From NCBI RefSeq assembly GCF_025118155.1, contig NW_026251387.1:1457501-1521500 (forward strand): a DNA stretch of 64,000 bases. Reading direction: 5' to 3'. The DNA comes from Cokeromyces recurvatus (Eukaryota; Mucoromycota; Mucoromycetes; Mucorales; Mucoraceae). Shown here piece by piece: positions 12,626-25,464 of this stretch (its first letter is position 1; the number at the start of each line of letters is the position of its first letter). The notes under the pieces are model-generated. The model had not been told where the DNA came from. It saw nothing but the letters and a program-made list of their open reading frames with translations, and made no database searches. The position numbers and the translations under genes are program-made.

Positions 12626-12986
12626 ACATATTTACATACATTTTATTCGCTTTTAATTTACTAATAAGATCTCTAAAAGCCCTGGAAGTAGTAGTCATAA
12701 AGAAACGTTATTTAATTCAAAATATAATCATAACTTTATTCCCAACATATAATATTATCCTTTTCCGATAATGCCTTCATCTTATATGGATGTATAGAAG
12801 ATATCAATACTTAAAGAATTCAATAAAGGGCTGTTGCAAAAAAGCATGATTAATTAGACTGAAAAAAAAAATAGGTTAGCATAAACAATAGGGGAAAAGT
12901 CAATATGTTAAAACGATTAATTTGAAAATGTGTATATTTTATTAGTTCGTCATCTACATGTAAAAAATGTCTAGAGATAGCTTTCT
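11865..12986. other. Intergenic region with AAAAT repeats and a 48-nt A-run
   Basis: No gene is supported. It holds an AAAAT-type repeat near 11897-11932, a 48-nt A-run at 12574-12621 and the 3' flank of the BLM10 gene. The part nearest 11865 should be the promoter of the VHS-GAT gene. Confidence 0.5.
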
Positions 12987-15900
12987 TTATGCATAATAAC
13001 TTGGAGAGATAAGCATATCACTCAACATAGATAATTGATCTTCATTAAATTTGAGCATATCTTCATGCCATGTGTCTGAATGGGTTCTTCTAAAATCTGA
13101 AAATGTTTTACGAATGGTAGTCTATATTTAAAATAAAACGGTTAACTAGTTATTCTTCTCAATTTCTTTTCTTTTTCTTTTTTTTTTTTACCTGAATTTC
13201 AGCAGCTGGATCAGACATACATTCTGCAAGTTGACACAGTATAGATGGCATCCACTCAGGCACTTCATAAGGGAAAGCATTAATTAAACAAGAAATACCA
13301 AGAACTCCAGAATGTTTTTGTAATACGGCTTCTGCATATCCTTCTGGCTCAACATTCTTGCCCGTCTTTTCGTCACGCTTTCTTTTAGGAATTTTCACTT
13401 GTATTTTAGCTATAAATTGAGCGAGTAATGTTTGAATGGCATCTCTTTGTGAACAACGAACCAAACCACCTAGGGTAACTGAAGCTAACTGGCGTACTTC
13501 TATCTGCGTATCCATTAACATTTGTCCAATCACTTCCATAATACGTAACACTTGTGTACTATTTAGAGTAAACAAGTTTTTGAAGAAAAATATTTGTAAC
13601 ACTGGTAAAGCTCGAATACGAATATGCCAACTGGATGATGTAGTTAATGTAGTCAAAAATTCGTCAATTAAAGTAGGTAACATGGAAGATGGATAATTGA
13701 TACGGGCTACTAAACTTAATATGCGGCCAGCCATTAGTTGTAAATCTTGATCATCATTAAATTCTTGCATGATAAATAATTTTGGAAATAAAGATGTAAT
13801 GTAAGGCAAGGTGCCGGAGACACTTGCATGACTAAACGCTTCATACAGCCAGCAAAGAATTGTTTTACTAGCATGCGCATAGTTAGTAGTACTACTCATT
13901 ATATCACCGCTTGTCGTCATTTCAGTTAACCAATTATCTAAGTGTTGTACTACTACCTTCATTCTTTCTGATTGCTCAGCATTCAATGTCGTTGGTACAT
14001 TACCAACACCATCAATTATAGAATTTGCTTTTAATAAATTATGAACAGATGGATAGGATGGAACCCATTCTAATTGAAGTAATTCGTTTATATTTACACC
14101 AATGACCTCACGTACTTGCTTATAAGGATGCTGTATATTGTTGATATAAGTAGGTAATATTTTACAAATCAAAGGCTTAAACTTCCATTTCAATGATACA
14201 ATAAGTGCACGTACAAGCAATAATTTGCGTGCTTCGTTAAAGGCAGCATATGAAGTTGGATCTAATTCAGCTTCTAAAATCAAGTCTATTAAAGGCTGGA
14301 TTCGACGAGGATCACGACGAGTAGCGCAAAATTTAATAAAAGCGTCCCAATACAATAGGGAATCAGGTGTGATACCATTAAAGATATTTTGAAGTAAAGG
14401 CTTAAGCCATATCCAAACAGAGGATAGTTTCGTTACGTTCCAATGTTTGGTGCCTCGGATTAAACCACCTAGAATTTCAGATGCAGCACGTTGTGAATTC
14501 TTCTGGTCAGTTGCTTGACATAATTTTTCAATATGTTCTTTTGCTGCAGACAAAGGTCTATCACCAAATACTTGAAATATACTACTAATCAAGCGAGCAT
14601 TTTCTAAATTAAACCGATCTTCTTGTTTCTGGTTGACTTCTTGTGAAAAGTAAACACAAAGCTTTGACCAATATTCTGATGAAGTAAGGACCTTTTGAAA
14701 TTCATTAAAGGCTTCTTGAGAATCAGGCTCAACAGTTTCAAATAAGAAATCCCTGTTATTGACCTTATATGCCGTATAACTTTTTGGCCAAACATACCAT
14801 CCTAAAGTTGCATCATCAACAAGTACACTTGAATTTGCATTTACAGGCGTCAATGCTTGATAAGAAGCCTCTAACAGATTAGACCCCATTTGAAAATTAG
14901 ATGGATCTTGAACTTGGATATTCACCTTTAAAGGATTACGTACTTGTCCTGTAATAAGTAGTGTCTCATTACCAGCAGCAAAAGTGCGCTGTTTAATGTA
15001 TAATAATAATTGAATGGTGGTGCTAATACCAACAAATCGCATACTAGGCAGCTCCGATAAAGTAGCATTATTAGCAAATGCAGCCAAACGTGCAGATGGC
15101 TTCACATCATTACTTAAAAATAACTCAATGAAATTTGCTGTCATTTGCGCATAACGCCAGTGTACACGCGAATCGAGAAGAAAGTCAATTAAGGAGTCAA
15201 TTAACTTGTGATACTGTGCTCGGTTATTTTGAAGACGTGATTCTACTAGTTTTTGGATAGATTTTATTTTCTGTTGAAAATGATCTGTTTTAACCGTAGT
15301 AGGAGAAAGAGCAGAAAGTAGAGAATCCAAATAATCAGGTGTAATAACATGGAAGGAATAAGTATGTATATAGGAAACATAATCCGTGTATACCTCACGG
15401 ATTAATTCCTGTATAGTTAATTTATCTTGATGTTGAGCATTACAAATAGCCATCACAAAACTAGGAATAAATTTCCAGTGTCTTAAACAGGGCATTAAAA
15501 TAGACTTGTGTGTGAAAAGATAAAGAGCGCCTTTCATACGATCTGCAGGAGTTAATGGCTGGAGAGCATCTAACAATACAGGTACAATTAACGATTTTGA
15601 CTGACGAAAACAACGAGCAGTTACCGAGAGTGCAGTTTGACTAATTTTTCTAATCTCAGCATAAGATCCCAGTGACATTTCAAGCAAATCGTTGAGAATT
15701 GCATCGTGTAATGAAGTTCTTTGGCGCGCATGAACATTTTGGCGTAATCTTAAAAGATGATGATTATACGCTCGACGGATTAATAGATTACGAGGATATC
15801 TCTTTTTACAAAGTGGTGTTTTTCCGATACATTTTGCATAACTATACCCACTTTTACTACGATCAAATTGCGACTTTTCTACACCTCGTTCAGAAAGAAA

Positions 15901-18900
15901 AGTACGAGCAATTTTAATCAAAATTTTTATGCTTTCAACATCATCTTCTCGCTTATTTCTGAAGAAATTGGAAAGCTGATGGATTAGTTGGCCAATATCA
16001 TATCGAATTCTACATGCTTTTTGTGTTCGAGGATCGGTAGGATCAGAAAACGCATATCCTACTTCTAATCGTGGTACAATAAAATCTTGCAATTCATCTT
16101 CTTCCTCTTTTATGCCATCTACATCTTTCATTATAGTATCCTCATTTATATTCTCACCATCGTTAGCAATCATTGCACCACTACCCATTAAGCAGTTCCT
16201 TACGACTGCTAAATGACGACAAAATTCATTACTAATTTCATGATTGCTTTTTCCTAACTGTTCTGTATCATCCATAAGCTTTTCTAAACGATGCATAGAC
16301 GGTTTAAGGAACTGATCTAGATATTCAAGTGCAAAGTTCTTTTCAGTTTCAGAAGGTGTATGCCATTGAATCTCTAAATTAGCAGGATCACCAGGCTGGC
16401 CCCAAACTTGATGTGATTGTTTGGACATAAACTCTTTGTCATTCCATTGGGAAGGATTTAAACTTCTGAATTCCTTTGGATAGATATTAAGCGTAGTACT
16501 TAGTACGCTACGTATCAATTTGCCTGTCCACATAATACCTCTACGACTGCGACATTGTTGAATCATAAGATGTGTTATATCTATAATATCTTGTTTATAA
16601 GGTAAGATTTCAGCTCCTAACATGGATACAACTGAAAACAAAATATTTTGATACCAATGAAAAGTTGAATCAGACTGAATTAAATTAGATGAAGCCGCAT
16701 GAGCAACAGTAGCTGCAGCACCGTGTTCTAATTCATTACGAATATTAGAAATGCAAAGGGGTAAAAACACTTTTGCAGCCTTTTTAGGATTAATTGAAGC
16801 GATCGCATCACACAAAAGCCCCACTGCACGAACAGCATTGGGTAAAACACGATCAGTAATAAATTCAATAACTAGACGTAAAGCTAGGTCATATAATTCA
16901 TCTGATAACTGGCCAAAGACAACATCACAGGTATGTAACAGTATTTGTGTCAGGCCAGTTTCCATTGTCGCACCACTATGACTGCTACCTTGTTTCTTAC
17001 GATTCTCTTGGGGAAGGTTCTCAAAGATAGTAAAAGCACGATTTAAAAACTTTGCTAACCATTCCTCGAATTCACCTGTACTGGCTTTAACAAGATAATC
17101 TTCAGTATCTTTAGATAATTCAGCAAAAGGATTGTCTGTATATTCTTCAGTTGGATAATAACCATCTTGATGTTGAGTCATATCACAAATAGGAATTGAC
17201 ATTAAAGAGGTTGATATGAACATTAATGATGCAATCGTCTTGATAGGATCATTCATATCGATACCTGGAATAGCAAGATGTAATAAAGGTAATAAGTGCT
17301 TTCCTCCTGCTGGATAATTGTCACGAGAGAACAATGGTAAAGCAATATCTGTTAGTATGCTTAAAGCGCTGGATGTTCGATGTGTTTCTGTCAAAGTTTC
17401 AAGTGAAGGATAGATACGCTCAAGTAATCCAGGAAAAATAAGTGAAGGTTCAAGCCATGAAAGATATTTTAAGGTTGATTGACTAGCGCCAACAATATAT
17501 TGGTCCTTACCGAACATACTCAAATATGTTACAGGTCGTAAGATTAATACAAACTCCTTTCGCAATGCCAATGTCAGTCGACGATGTGGTGGTACATTAC
17601 AATCTTCTTCTTGCTCCTCTCTCCAACGTTTTAAAAATTCAGCTGCTAGATGGCGTGCAAAGGTGGTTAACATATAAGACCAAGGTCCATGATTAGAAGG
17701 ATGATAATAGAGCTCTGTTGCCTGAATCATATCAGATAAAAGTGAAAGAGTATAGCTAGATTGTTGATTATTTTCGTCTGGCATAATTGTATATACAATG
17801 AAACGTGCTAATGATTTAAATTTTTCCTATTATATTTATCATTTTCTTTTTTTTTTAATTCCACTTATTTTTCTATTATTAATGTGTTACTTACAGGTTT
17901 CTTTCGAAGCAGTAACGAATTACCAGCTTTTGAGTCAATTCTTAAGCCCTGTGATCCATAACCTGTTGTTGCTCCACCTGCTGCACCACTGCTAGAACTA
18001 CTTCCATCGCTACGACTACCGACAGGTAAATTCATCATCCTTAAACCTACTGTAAATATTGTTTTTATCTGTTGTTTTGTGAATAATCCAATATTGCTTC
18101 CTTGATCTAAATTGTGTTCAGCAATACAAGAGACAAGATAAGCAAACTGAGTATCATAAATAGGTGAATTTGAAAACATAGACCATAATGAGAAGATAGT
18201 AGGTAGATAATTTTGAGCATGTATCGTATGTGTGGATTGATATTCTATAGGTAAAAATAAAACAAGATAGCCCTGAGCTTTGATTGCGTCAGATATTGAG
18301 TGCGTAGTAAATTTTGGCAAAAATTCTGCTAAAATTTCTTCTGCTGCGTTAGGTGAAAAAAAACGCTGAGCGTAGCCTACCAATCGAAGTACATGTACTA
18401 TGTGTTTACTATTAAATAAATTATTATACGTTAGTTCTAAAAGATCAAATAAATCTACCTAATTAATAGTATACTTACGATTCACTCATTAAAGTTCGCT
18501 GCCTTGATTTTGGAAATAAGATTCTTTCGATTAGTTCATATAAAGGACGCCATTCCAGTTGAAGATCTTCAGGACCTAATCTCTTTTTGTGCCTGTTTTT
18601 TTAATTTTGCATGTTAATTGCCTTGTTTTGGTAAATTCAGTGTGTACTTACCTAATCAAACGTATACAACTATTTGCCCATAGCTCAACAAGTGCAAGCT
18701 CCATGCCGGGCATTATTACCATTTCATACAGCAACTTAGAGAGGCTTGCCCTTATTTCTCGAGGTACAGCATGCTTCATATCTAAGTAACTATAAATTTA
18801 TAATGCATAGTAAATATCTATATAAATGTATATATATATTGATATATATACTGATAATAATAACAGTATCTAGTTACTTTGCTAGACGTTTAATCCAAGC

Positions 18901-19068
18901 AACAGCACCAATAGTAAAGTCTTTAGCTTTTACACTAATGACTAAATTAGTACATATAGTATTTAACCAAGTTTCAGCTTCTTTATCGAGTAAGTTTGCA
19001 TAAGGAAGACTCTGAGCATAATGCATGGCATGCTCATTGTCATCTTGAATTACAGATAAAGGAATCAT
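12987..19068 (-). CDS. BLM10: Proteasome activator Blm10/PA200 (PSME4), giant HEAT-repeat protein
   Basis: Caps the end of the 20S proteasome and opens its gate. Six exons (19068-18878, 18789-18652, 18592-18479, 18408-17895, 17826-13192, 13121-12987) sum to 1909 codons, giving 1908 residues. That lies between human PSME4 (about 1840) and yeast Blm10 (about 2140). The 4.6-kb fifth exon is a continuous HEAT-like solenoid typical of the family (GPWSYMLTTFARHLAAEF). The C-terminal family domain is clear (KHSGVLGISCLINAFPYEVP), and the last exon ends SPSYYA: the YYA tail is the element that docks between alpha subunits and opens the channel. The start MIPLSVIQDDNEH opens a short first exon. Splice sites are by eye, but every phase matches. 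Confidence 0.95.
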
Positions 19069-19772
19069 TTATCCCTATTTAGCAAATTGTAAAATAAAAT
19101 TAAGTAAAACAAAGAAAGAGAATAATAATATGAGATTATGGACATTGCGCAACAAAAGATATATTTTTTTAAGTGCGGACAATAAAAATGTTGTTTATTG
19201 TATTTCTTATGTAGAAAAGGAAACATTTCTGTTGACATAAACATTCTTTTATATACGACACAGCAATATGTTTGTCTATATAATTTAAAAAAATAAATAA
19301 ATAAAAGAAGATTATTTCGATACTATATACTTTTAAAAATGTTATAAAAAAAAAAGTTGACACTAATAATTGATATTATTATAAGTAGCCATTTGATATG
19401 ATTAACAGATTACAGGTATATTTTGGCAGCTTCATAGGGTTAATCTATATTTTATACCACTTTACAAAATACACATATTTTTATGGCTTGTTTTTGTAAT
19501 TTGTTTAGGTAAATAATAATACAATTATAAATATATGCAATACATTTAATACTGAGAGAGTAAATAAACTACGAGCTTCAGAATAACAGTAAAAAGAATA
19601 AGTACTATTTGTACTTGTCCAAAATAATTGAATGATTTTTAAAGTAGAAGAGATTCTAGTGTGATGTTTTGAAATATATGCATTATGAATAGAATATGAA
19701 ATTACCCGTGTTGAGTAAGGAAAGGAATAGCAACAGTTAAAAAAAAAACAGTATTAGATTGACTGACATTAT

Positions 19773-19819
<47 letters not shown>

Positions 19820-20320
19820 AAGTAAAGCCATTAAGCACAACTTGTTCAACCCTGTTTAAGTGTTTATTAAGATTATTTTGACTAATTTTAATACGTTTAA
19901 AAGCTTTTCGAAATAAATACAGTTTCTGTCTTGCTACAGATAATACATCTCCTTATTAAAAGTAACTTTCTTTCTCTTATGGCTTTGAATATAACTATTA
20001 AAGCTGTTTATTTAGGACACTCTGAACTTGAGGCAATAAATTACTACGAGTTGACTTTATTCAAGTTATTTGTATTTTTTTTCCTCTCATATCATTTTTA
20101 TTACTCAGTAAAAATTCTTTTTCGTGAGTGGTATGTGGTTTAATAAGACTGCAAAATGAATAGACAAATATATATGAAGTGTAAAACAACTTTAAAATCA
20201 TAGTTAATAAAGAAGTATATAAAAAGTTGAAATCCTTTGTTCGATCTTATTAATCTAACTACTTTTGATCAAAGGACGATGTTGAATGAAGTTAAATATT
20301 TCATAAAAATAAAAAAGGAA
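19069..20320. other. Intergenic region between BLM10 and tRNA-Phe
   Basis: AT-rich DNA with a 37-nt A-run at 19775-19811. It should contain the BLM10 promoter near 19069. I see no supported gene; short frames here have no coding character. Confidence 0.5.
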
Positions 20321-20393
20321 TGCGGCTAAGGTGGATCGAACACCTGACCTTTAGATCTTCAGTCTAACGCTCTCCCAGCTGAGCTATACCCGC
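20321..20393 (-). tRNA. tRNA-Phe (anticodon GAA)
   Basis: A 73-nt cloverleaf on the minus strand. The D arm is GCTC/GAGC, the anticodon arm is TTAGA-CTGAAGA-TCTAA with GAA at the centre, and the T arm is AGGTG-TTCGATC-CACCT. The acceptor stem has six pairs and one G-G mismatch at position 5/68. There is no intron and no encoded CCA. A Ty3/gypsy LTR begins 12 nt upstream of its 5' end. Confidence 0.92.
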
Positions 20394-20404
20394 TTAGTTG
20401 TTTT

Positions 20405-20449
20405 TGTCCAGTTCATTAGTAATGAAGTAGATACGCAGCCAATAGAAGT
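20405..20449 (+). repeat. 5' LTR of the Ty3/gypsy element, first 45 bp
   Basis: This matches the first 45 bp of the 3' LTR at 28712 with only a couple of differences (TTAGTAATG for TTAGCAACG). It ends where the CACTGCAA-ended insertion starts. Without the 3' LTR copy this stub would not be recognisable. Confidence 0.85.
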
Positions 20450-23225
20450 CACTGCAAGCAATGAGTATATCTTGTAAAAAATATAATACAGGATATAATC
20501 AAATTTTAGCAGTGATTTTTAAATGTTATTATTTTGATCACTTTTTATTAAAAAATGTTTAAATAAAAATAATATTATATTTTGGAGGTTATAATAGTAT
20601 TCATGTATCCAAAAAAAAGTATATCTCTACTGCCATTTTCTATCATTTTATTTAATTTTTAATTTTACAGCTATTTTGGCTGTAGACCAGGAATTTCCTT
20701 TATCCGGCATTTCCGCCAATAAAATTACATAAAATGAAAAAAAAATAAAAATTGCGGATTCTGAAAAAGTACTTTAACATTTTTTTATTTATTTTTCATT
20801 TTTTTTTATTCCCCACAAATTTTATATGCGTAACTTTAATTATAGGCTTATAAAATGTAAATTACATTTCAATAATGTAAAATACATTGCAATTGTTTCA
20901 AATCATACTTGATGTTTTTTTTTCTCACTCAAGTTTTTACCAAAAAAAAAAATAGTACACGTAATATAATAAAAATATGTATTATAATTATATAAATAAA
21001 ATAAAGAATTTTTATTATATGTAAATAAAAAAAAGATGTTTAATTAAATTGCATTCAATCTAATCTATTTTGCATTTCAATTAGATCGTGTAATGTGTTG
21101 ATTTATTAATTGACTTTAATTTTGAAATGAAGAAAAAAAAAAACTAATTGCGAATGTAAATTAAAGCAATTCCATTATTAGTGATTATATACATTCGTTT
21201 ACAATTAGTGAATTTAGAGAAAAATAAAAACAAGATTTAGCAATTATATAATTAATGTAGTTGTGTTCATTTCAATTAAATTCCTTTTTTTTTTTAAAAA
21301 AAAAAAAATTCAAATTTAATCCCCCCTAGTAAAATTATTTTATATTTTACTTTTTTTATTCTTTATTTAACAATGACCAACATTACCGACATTGACAAAT
21401 GCAAATGTTCTGCAATCAGCTCAAAAAAAAAAGCCCTAAAGACTTTACTATATATTTTCAAGAGGTAATTACTACAATTACAAGAGTAATGACATCTCCA
21501 TTGTTTAATGAAGATGACATTGGTAAATGAATTAACACATGTAATTAACAATTCTCAAATATTTTTAGTAAAGGATATTATTGTTCAAAGTAACAGACAT
21601 TTTGAAAGGTAAAAGATAATAAGTTAGTGCAAAAAATATAAATGTATTGCTAAGACTTTTTACATTGTATATATAGAGTTTGCTGCTATTCAATAATTTA
21701 GTTCGTTTTATTTCAATAGCGGACCGAAAAAAAAACTTTTTTTTTAAAAAAAAAAGAGGTAATCACATCCTTTTTTCCTTTTTTTTTCATTTTTTAATAC
21801 ATTCGTTAAACTACTAATTTTTTTATTGTAATAGATGTTCATTTTAATATTGTTAGCTATTACTCTTTTTTATATATGTATTTAAATTATAGGTCTTTGT
21901 TGATTATTTCAAATTGTAAGTATTTACATTATTTTGAAAATATATGTATCTTTTTTTTTTTAATTTTTCTCTTTTCTTAAATCAAAAACAACTAAAATGA
22001 AACAATTAAATAGGTATGTGTTGGTCTTTATTATGCAGCAGCAATATTTGATTCAGATCTACAACAAAGACTTGTATTATTTATCTATTGAAAAAAGGTA
22101 TATAAAATAACACCTTTATCTTTAACTATTTCAATATGTGTATTAACAATTCTTTATATAACAGGGAGGTCAAGTACAAGTGTACATCATTCTAATGTAA
22201 CATTGAAAGGTATAGTGTGGGAAAAAAATAATAATACCCGAGATTTAACTAATATTCTTTTCTCTGCAGCACAAACATAGATCTAGCCTTTTGTATTTTT
22301 TTTTTTTTTTGGTAAATATGATATTTCTATACTTTATCATATGTTAGCTTTTATTAATTATTTATTCTATTAATAGTGTATGCTTCTTTTGTAAATGGAA
22401 TACTTTTCTGTTGATCACTTCAATTGCTACTACTTTTTGTTTCTGTTCTGTATGATAATCCTTGCAATCTCTGTGTTCTTTTTCTTTTTTTTCCCCAAAG
22501 CCCGAAAGGATTCTTTAATCAATGGCCATGTTATCAATAGAATATGTATTCAAGGTAAGTGTAATATTTTACATGTAATGCTTATAGCATACTCTTTTAT
22601 TATATTATTATATTATTATTATATTATATTATATTATATTATTATTATTATTATTATTTTATATGTACCAATTTTTTATGTAATAAATAAATAAATAAAA
22701 AAAGTAAATAAAAAGCCACATTTTTTGTAAACAATGTATTTAATAACGTCCAATAAAGAAAGGCAATAAAGAAGCCTATTTAATATAAACAAAGCCTAAA
22801 AGGGAATAAAATACCATCTATATAACCCAATAATGTATAACCATGTTTTGATGAGTCATGAAGCATAAAGCCAATGATAAACAACATGGTATGTAAAATA
22901 TTAGCAAATGAAAAGCAATTATAAAGTACAGGATTTAATCAAAACTTGTAAAAAACAGTACATGAAATATATAAACCCTGTGTGTATCTTGTAGAAAAAA
23001 GTACAAGAAATGTTCAAAACTTGTATATATCCTGTAGAAAAAGTGCAAGATTTGTTTATATCTTGGTTATATCTTGTATGATTTTGAGGCAGGATTTATA
23101 CATATCTTGTACATATATCTTGCACATACAAGAAATGTCTAATTCTTGTAGTACATGATATAGTGCAAGATATAATCAAATCCTGTGTTATATCTTGTAA
23201 AAAATATACTCAGATGATTGCAGTG
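20450..23225. mobile_element. Non-autonomous CACTA-like DNA transposon inserted in the 5' LTR
   Basis: A 2776-bp insertion whose ends are inverted: CACTGCAAGCA on the left and the reverse complement of CACTGCAATCA on the right, followed on both sides by similar GAGTATAT, CTTGTA and ACAGGAT words. The right ~300 bp hold many TATCTTGTA/TACAAGATA words in both orientations, like the subterminal repeats of CACTA (En/Spm) elements. Joining the flanks restores the LTR with one extra T, so the target duplication is 1-3 bp and not resolved. I find no transposase; only short low-complexity frames occur. Part of its interior (22700-22860) is also found at 46750-46900. The superfamily is inferred. Confidence 0.72.
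22920..23215. repeat. Subterminal repeats of the CACTA-like element
   Basis: More than ten copies of a short word around TATCTTGTA, its reverse complement TACAAGATA, and the variant ATCCTGT are packed here. Similar words occur in the first 60 bp of the element. In CACTA elements such arrays are transposase binding sites; that role is inferred here. Confidence 0.65.
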
Positions 23226-23602
23226 TGGAATATAATCTGCCGTTCAGAATAAATAGACTGAATAAGAGAAGATTTAAACCATCAGTAAAGGAGTCCGACG
23301 TGAGAAAGAAGAAGTCGAAGTTATGCATGATTTGTGAAGATAGAAAACGTCGGCATAATCAATTGACAACATGAGAAAATCAAGAAGACAACACTTATGC
23401 ATCTTTACTACAATCACGATTTTCCCTGTTGTCATATAAACTTTATTTTGTAGCAAAATTAATATAAATATCGAAAAATAATTGATTTTAAATAAAGACA
23501 ATCAATAAATATTATAAAAACTTAATTATATTCTTTGTTATTTTTTGTTTAATACCGTCTAAAGTTTTACTCTTTTGTATCTCAAGAAGTCAAGAAACGA
23601 CA
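23226..23602 (+). repeat. 5' LTR of the Ty3/gypsy element, remaining 377 bp
   Basis: Nearly identical to 28756-29132. It begins TGGAATATAATC directly after the insertion and ends GAAACGACA. It carries the U3, R and U5 regions that should drive the element. Confidence 0.88.
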
Positions 23603-23622
23603 ATTGGTAGCATCAGAGCGTT
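23603..23622 (+). promoter_or_regulatory. Likely primer-binding site of the Ty3/gypsy element
   Basis: Directly after the 5' LTR stands TTGGTAGCATCAGAGCG. TGG at this position is the usual complement of a tRNA CCA end. Which tRNA primes cannot be told from the window; neither tRNA-Phe nor tRNA-His here ends with the matching sequence. Confidence 0.55.
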
Positions 23623-23804
23623 TCGTATCTACTAGCTTATATTATTTTGTGTGCCCTTTGTGCTGTTTAATACTATTTACTTACTGATTGCCTTTGTGCT
23701 GTGCCTCCGTGCTGATTAAAATATTTGATATTTGCCTAAGTGCTGTTAACTACTATAGTTTGGAAATAATTGATAATACAAGTTTATATTGACTTTGAAC
23801 AAGA

Positions 23805-24720
23805 ATGAATACATCTACAAGTGAAGACCAAGTTATTAATAAGGAACAACAAGACTCAAAGATTGGAGAATATACGGAAATGTATGCAACTATTATGAAA
23901 GAATTTACTAAGGCTTTAAAAGAAAATTATAACTCTATGTCCAAGGTCACTACTCATAAAACTACTGAACCTCCCACTTATGATGGTGTAAGAGATGCTA
24001 TGACCATTGACTCATGGATTCGTACAATGGAAAGATATGCTGCTTTCCATGAATGGGACCATATCAGGATGAAAAATTATGCTATTACTTTACTCAGAGG
24101 AAGAGCTGATGCCTGGTATAGGACACTGGAAATTGCTAACGATGAACCTGAAGACTGGTTAACCTTTAAAAGGGAACTTATTGATTTTTTCCGACCAGAT
24201 GACGCAGTCCGTTTGGCTCGTGACAAACTAGCAGTCTATCATCAAACTGGTTCATTAATTGATTATGTAAATGGTTTTATGGATATTATAGCCGCTATTC
24301 CTGGAATAACTGATGATGAAGCATGTGACAAATTTATGAGGGGAATCTTAAACAAGACTACAAGATCCGAAGTACGACAAGTATTGCCTTGTCCTCTGAA
24401 GGAAGCTATTCGTATTGCTATTGCACATGATAGCGCTATCCATGAAGGTCAACAATACTATCGACGAGGTTATAATGGTTATCGTCAACAAGGAGCTTAT
24501 GCGGGTGAACCAATGGATCTGGATGTTATATCTTCTTATCGGGAACCTGGAAGAAATACTCGTAATAATATCATTGTCACTACTGTGGAAAAATGGGGCA
24601 CATCCGTCGTTATTGCAAAATCCGTCGTGATGATATAAAAAGGTTGGAGTTGGAAAAATATCAAAAACTCAATAGTCAAGGAAAAAGTCAGGTGTCATCA
24701 AAAAAGGATTTTCACTAAAT
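23805..24720 (+). pseudogene. Ty3/gypsy gag (capsid plus CCHC zinc knuckle), frameshifted
   Basis: The first frame, 23805-24638, encodes a retrotransposon capsid (PPTYDGVRDAMTIDSWIRTM; LRGRADAWYRTLE). The nucleocapsid zinc knuckle C-x2-C-x4-H-x4-C lies at 24575-24616 in a different frame (CHYCGKMGHIRRYC), so a frame change occurs near 24560. A single indel in the AATAATAT stretch is the simplest cause. Programmed frameshifting is less likely because gag proteins normally carry capsid and knuckle in one frame. Confidence 0.85.
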
Positions 24721-25464
24721 GTAGTTGATGACAAGGAAGTACAACTACATGAGAATTCGGAAAATCTTCCTTCTCCTCATAATAATATTGTAAATTGTCA
24801 AAATTGTGTTCATCAAAATATTAATAAAGAAATGATTGAATTTGTTCCCTACTCCTGTTCTAATGACTACAATAAGACTGAAAACAAACAATGCTCATCC
24901 TCTCCTGTTGATAACAAAAGAATAATCACAGAATTAGTACCAATTACATCATCAAATCATGATTTGGCGGCAGAACTCAAGTATCTAACTGAATTAAACA
25001 CTGTCTCTACTCAACTACCTCTATATCAGGGATACATCAATGATAAATGTCTCAATATCTTAATTGATAGTGGTGCTAGTGAAAATTATGTTTCTCCAGA
25101 AATAACTAAATGGGCACAAGATGTTTCTTTTGTTAATGATCGACAAGTTGAAATAGCAAATGGGAATATAGCAGAAATCACTCAAAAGGCTACATTGAAA
25201 CTGAACTTAAATGGCTTTGTAAAAACAGTAACAGCATACGTATTCCCTACAAAATTTGACTTGATTCTTGGGCGTTCATGGTTAAAAGAAGTAGATCCAA
25301 AACCTGACTGGACCACGGACTCCTGGATAATAAATGATCAAATAAAACTGACACCATGCAATGATCATTATAATACACAAGCAAAATTGGCCTTGGATTT
25401 GAATTATTTGATCTCACATAAGCAAGCAGAAAGATGTCTGAAAAAAGGTGCAGAAGGTATCTAA
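24721..25464 (+). pseudogene. Ty3/gypsy aspartic protease region of pol
   Basis: The frame encodes a retropepsin-like domain with the active-site motif LIDSGASENYV and the later hydrophobic-Gly element (FDLILGRSWL). It is in a different frame from the gag knuckle and ends at a stop before the reverse transcriptase, so the polyprotein cannot be made intact. Confidence 0.85.

Noticed and set aside
22395..22694. 99-residue hydrophobic frame as a cargo gene of the CACTA-like element
   Set aside because: It is mostly low-complexity and ends in ATT repeats, with no family features.
24560..24580. Programmed frameshift between capsid and zinc knuckle
   Set aside because: Capsid and knuckle normally share one frame, and the rest of pol has several indels, so decay is simpler.
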